From: Gemmatimonadota bacterium
GTDB lineage: Bacteria > Gemmatimonadota > Gemmatimonadetes > Gemmatimonadales > Gemmatimonadaceae
NCBI GenBank assembly: GCA_023249395.1
Contig: JAHFCS010000008.1
Coordinates: forward strand, 12,113 to 19,706
DNA length: 7,594 bases
Direction of reading: 5' to 3'
Shown here: in pieces, positions 6,086 through 7,594 of the stretch
How positions within the stretch are numbered: the stretch's first letter is position 1
How the letters are laid out: every line of letters begins with the position of its first letter
Translations under genes and position numbers: made by a program
Notes under the pieces: model-generated
The model's database searches: none
What the model was told of the DNA's origin: nothing
Seen by the model: the letters and a program-made list of their open reading frames with translations, nothing else

Positions 6086-7033
6086 TCACTCCATGGCGAA
6101 CTCGCGACGGAAGATGACGTCGAAGGAGAAGGTCTTGGGTTTGGTCTTCGCCTCCATCACCCCTGCAATCCGCTCGAGACGCGCCGGGATGGCCATGATC
6201 TTCTCCTGTGCCTTGCGCCCGGCATCGTTCAAACCGGTCAGCCTGTCGATCGCCCAGAATTTGATCTGCTCCTCGACGATCTTGAGGTAGTCCCGCGGGC
6301 CATAGATCCCCGCTCGCCTCACGACGTCTGCGAGCTCGCGGAAGTGCGGCATGTTCACGCCCGGCATGTCGATCGCGGGCATTATCTTCGCCGCCGACTC
6401 GAGCGCCTGATTAGGATCCCGGTCGAGGACTTCCTTGAACACCGACCGGTAGAAGGTGAAGTGCCGCGCCTCTTCCTTGGCGACATTGGCGAGCACCGTC
6501 CCGATCATTGGCTCCGTCTCTGACGCAAGCTTCCCGGTATTCGCGTGCGATATCTGTGTAGCTCGCTCCTGAAGCGACGTGTACACGAACACGCGGTACG
6601 GGTCGCGGTCCCAGGCGGGTGAGAATCCGGCGCGCATGTAGTCGAACTGCATCTTCTCGATCACCACGCGGTCGAATACCTGCGCGTCACGCGTGTAGTC
6701 GTGAAGAATGACACCGTGCCTGTCCTCCTCCGCGGTCCACAGGTTCGTCCACGTCTTCCAGTGGCTCTCATCGCCGAGATACACCGCGAGAATGCGGTGG
6801 AAATGCGGCAGCCCTTCCTCGGTAAGGAGGTTGAGCGCGAGCGCTACTCTGGCCGGCTCACTGATGCCTTCCGCCCGTTTCCGAAGCTCGCGGAGATGCC
6901 GGTCAGGATCTTCGTCGGGCGGCGGATCGAGAATTTCGCTGGGGAACCAGAGTATCCGCTTCGCCTCGTGCGCCTTCATCAGCTCGGCGACGATCTTCTC
7001 GAGGTCAGCGAGAACTTCGATTTTCGAAAGCAT
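6086..7033 (-). CDS. Acyl-[acyl-carrier-protein] desaturase (soluble di-iron)
   Basis: A soluble fatty-acid desaturase of the plant stearoyl-ACP type (fatty acid desaturase 2 family). It would insert a cis double bond into an acyl-ACP chain using O2 and reduced ferredoxin, supplying unsaturated fatty acids for membrane lipids. In the 315-residue form the di-iron ligands are visible: 'LLTEEGLPHF' (E72/E73), E103-x-x-H106 in 'TAEEDRHG', E156 in 'LQERATQISHANTG', and E188-x-x-H191 in 'KEEARHF'. The length fits bacterial members. The frame is open back to 7156, but that would start inside or upstream of the candidate promoter. The ATG at 7033 precedes the conserved 'LSKIEVLADLE' start. A GTG at 7054, with GGGA 7 nt upstream, is a real alternative and would add seven residues. 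It is convergent with the HD hydrolase and downstream of the broken SRPBCC gene on the same strand. The double-bond position cannot be read from the sequence. Confidence 0.9.
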   Translation of the reverse strand: MLSKIEVLADLEKIVAELMKAHEAKRILWFPSEILDPPPDEDPDRHLRELRKRAEGISEPARVALALNLLTEEGLPHFHRILAVYLGDESHWKTWTNLWTAEEDRHGVILHDYTRDAQVFDRVVIEKMQFDYMRAGFSPAWDRDPYRVFVYTSLQERATQISHANTGKLASETEPMIGTVLANVAKEEARHFTFYRSVFKEVLDRDPNQALESAAKIMPAIDMPGVNMPHFRELADVVRRAGIYGPRDYLKIVEEQIKFWAIDRLTGLNDAGRKAQEKIMAIPARLERIAGVMEAKTKPKTFSFDVIFRREFAME

Positions 7034-7137
7034 CTCGGTGTCGGCAGGCTGCACAGTCACGTCCCGATCACAGGATTCACGGTATGACACTCGATCGCCG
7101 GCAGGCCGCCGCGCGGCCCGGGGGCGCTTTTTCCTAA

Positions 7138-7166
7138 GATATGCATCATCGCCCAATTTGCATCAA
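7138..7166 (-). promoter_or_regulatory. Candidate promoter of the desaturase gene
   Basis: On the minus strand TTGATG (7166-7161) is followed after 17 bp by CATATC (7143-7138), with TATCTT two bases on as an alternative -10. The stretch is AT-rich against a GC-rich background and sits about 85-105 bp before the GTG (7054) or ATG (7033) start. The match is partial (4 of 6 at -35, 3-4 of 6 at -10), so this is only a candidate. Confidence 0.35.
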
Positions 7167-7183
7167 GCGCACTACCGTCACCA

Positions 7184-7211
7184 TCGCCGTCCCGGTTTCC
7201 ACACCGGGCGA
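7184..7211 (-). terminator. Hairpin downstream of the SRPBCC gene, possible terminator
   Basis: CCCGGT (7191-7196) and ACCGGG (7203-7208) pair around a 6-nt loop, and TCGCC (7184-7188) can also pair with GGCGA (7207-7211) in an extended or alternative fold. It lies about 33 bp beyond the stop of the SRPBCC gene and upstream of the desaturase promoter, where a terminator would be expected. There is no U-rich tail, so this could be a weak or factor-assisted terminator or nothing. Confidence 0.3.
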
Positions 7212-7243
7212 TCCCTCGGCGGCGCAGCGTTAACCGGATGTTC

Positions 7244-7594
7244 TCAGGCCGGCGGCGTGTAGGTGTCACCTAGTTTTCCTGCGAGACCGGTGAGATACGA
7301 GTCGATAGTCGCTGTCTGATTCATGAGCTTCGACATGACTCTGAAGACGGGATTGTAGATCTCTCCATTCTCGGTAATGGTGATTCTGCTGCCCGTGCCC
7401 TCGGGAGAAATCGAGATGTCCCAGGTGCCTCCGAAAGGCAGCCCGATATCGGCGATTCGGGTCACGAGGTGGCGCGGCGGCTCTGAAGTCGTCGCCTAGA
7501 GCGTGAGGCCATTGTCACGTCTGAATTCACGCCACGTCATGTGGCCATTGCGCGGCGAAAGCTGCCTGACCGAATCGACGTCCGGCCGCCAGGG
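7244..7594 (-). pseudogene. SRPBCC (START/polyketide cyclase-like) gene interrupted by an in-frame TAG, 5' end outside the window
   Basis: SRPBCC proteins are small helix-grip domains with a deep pocket for hydrophobic ligands; their roles vary. Read on the minus strand from the right edge, one frame gives PWRPDVDSVRQL ... MTWREFRRDNGLTL, then TAG at 7498-7496, then ATTSEPPRHLVTRIAD and 'LPFGGTWDISI', 'ITITENGEIYNPVFR' and 'TIDSYLTGLAGKLG' to the TGA at 7246-7244. Sequence on both sides of the TAG fits the same family in the same frame ('W-R-P-D-V' before, 'PPRxLVTRIAD...LPFGGTW' after), so one base change, such as GAG to TAG, would explain the break. The part after the stop could be translated from the GTG at 7465 as a 73-residue remnant, but that would lack half the fold. 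An assembly or sequencing error, or a lineage that reads TAG as an amino acid, are alternatives; other genes here end normally in TAG (receptor 2537-2539, HD gene 5923-5925), which argues against recoding. Confidence 0.72.

Noticed and set aside
7244..7465. A free-standing 73-residue protein starting at GTG 7465
   Set aside because: The sequence before it, in the same frame, continues the SRPBCC family pattern on both sides of a single TAG, so this is better read as the 3' part of an interrupted gene.
1..7594. CRISPR array, tRNA, transposase, phage, toxin-antitoxin or defence genes
   Set aside because: None was found on either strand; the only repeats seen are the paired 9-bp arrays and the intergenic palindromes, and all sizeable genes belong to ordinary chromosomal families.

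Overview
The window reads as ordinary chromosomal DNA from a GC-rich Gram-negative bacterium. The outer-membrane TonB-dependent receptor shows the diderm envelope. The gene mix (DUF6702-like protein, soluble acyl-ACP desaturase, zinc-ribbon threonine synthase) and the 9-bp 'accgcrgag/aacgcrgag' repeats would fit Gemmatimonadota or another soil phylum, but there is no rRNA or marker gene here, so that placement is only a guess.

Layout, left to right. A DUF6702-like gene enters from the left edge (ends 399) and overlaps a 720-residue TonB-dependent receptor (377-2539, +). After a short AT-rich gap comes a MarR-type regulator (2617-3135, +). A perfect 30-bp palindrome (3166-3195) separates it from a convergent threonine synthase (3197-4366, -). 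Divergent from thrC lie a possible 32-residue membrane peptide (4432-4530, +) and a membrane protein with YdjM-like histidines (4537-5064, +). The following 249-bp gap carries two inverted copies of a 3 x 9 bp tandem repeat. An HD-superfamily hydrolase starts at a TTG with a clear ribosome binding site (5314-5925, +). Convergent to it is a ferredoxin-type acyl-ACP desaturase (about 6086-7033, -). At the right edge is the 3' part of an SRPBCC-family gene (7244-7594, -) whose reading frame is interrupted by one in-frame TAG.

How the genes work together. Only the DUF6702-like/receptor pair is tightly linked, by a 23-nt overlap. The others are single transcription units from separate pathways: amino-acid synthesis, membrane lipid desaturation, regulation and an uncharacterised hydrolase. 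I see no tRNA, rRNA, CRISPR array, transposase, integrase, toxin-antitoxin pair or defence gene, and no convincing new multi-gene system. The observations most worth following are the interrupted SRPBCC gene, the paired 9-bp repeat element, the unlisted small membrane ORF and the receptor's resemblance to the YncD/PqqU type.
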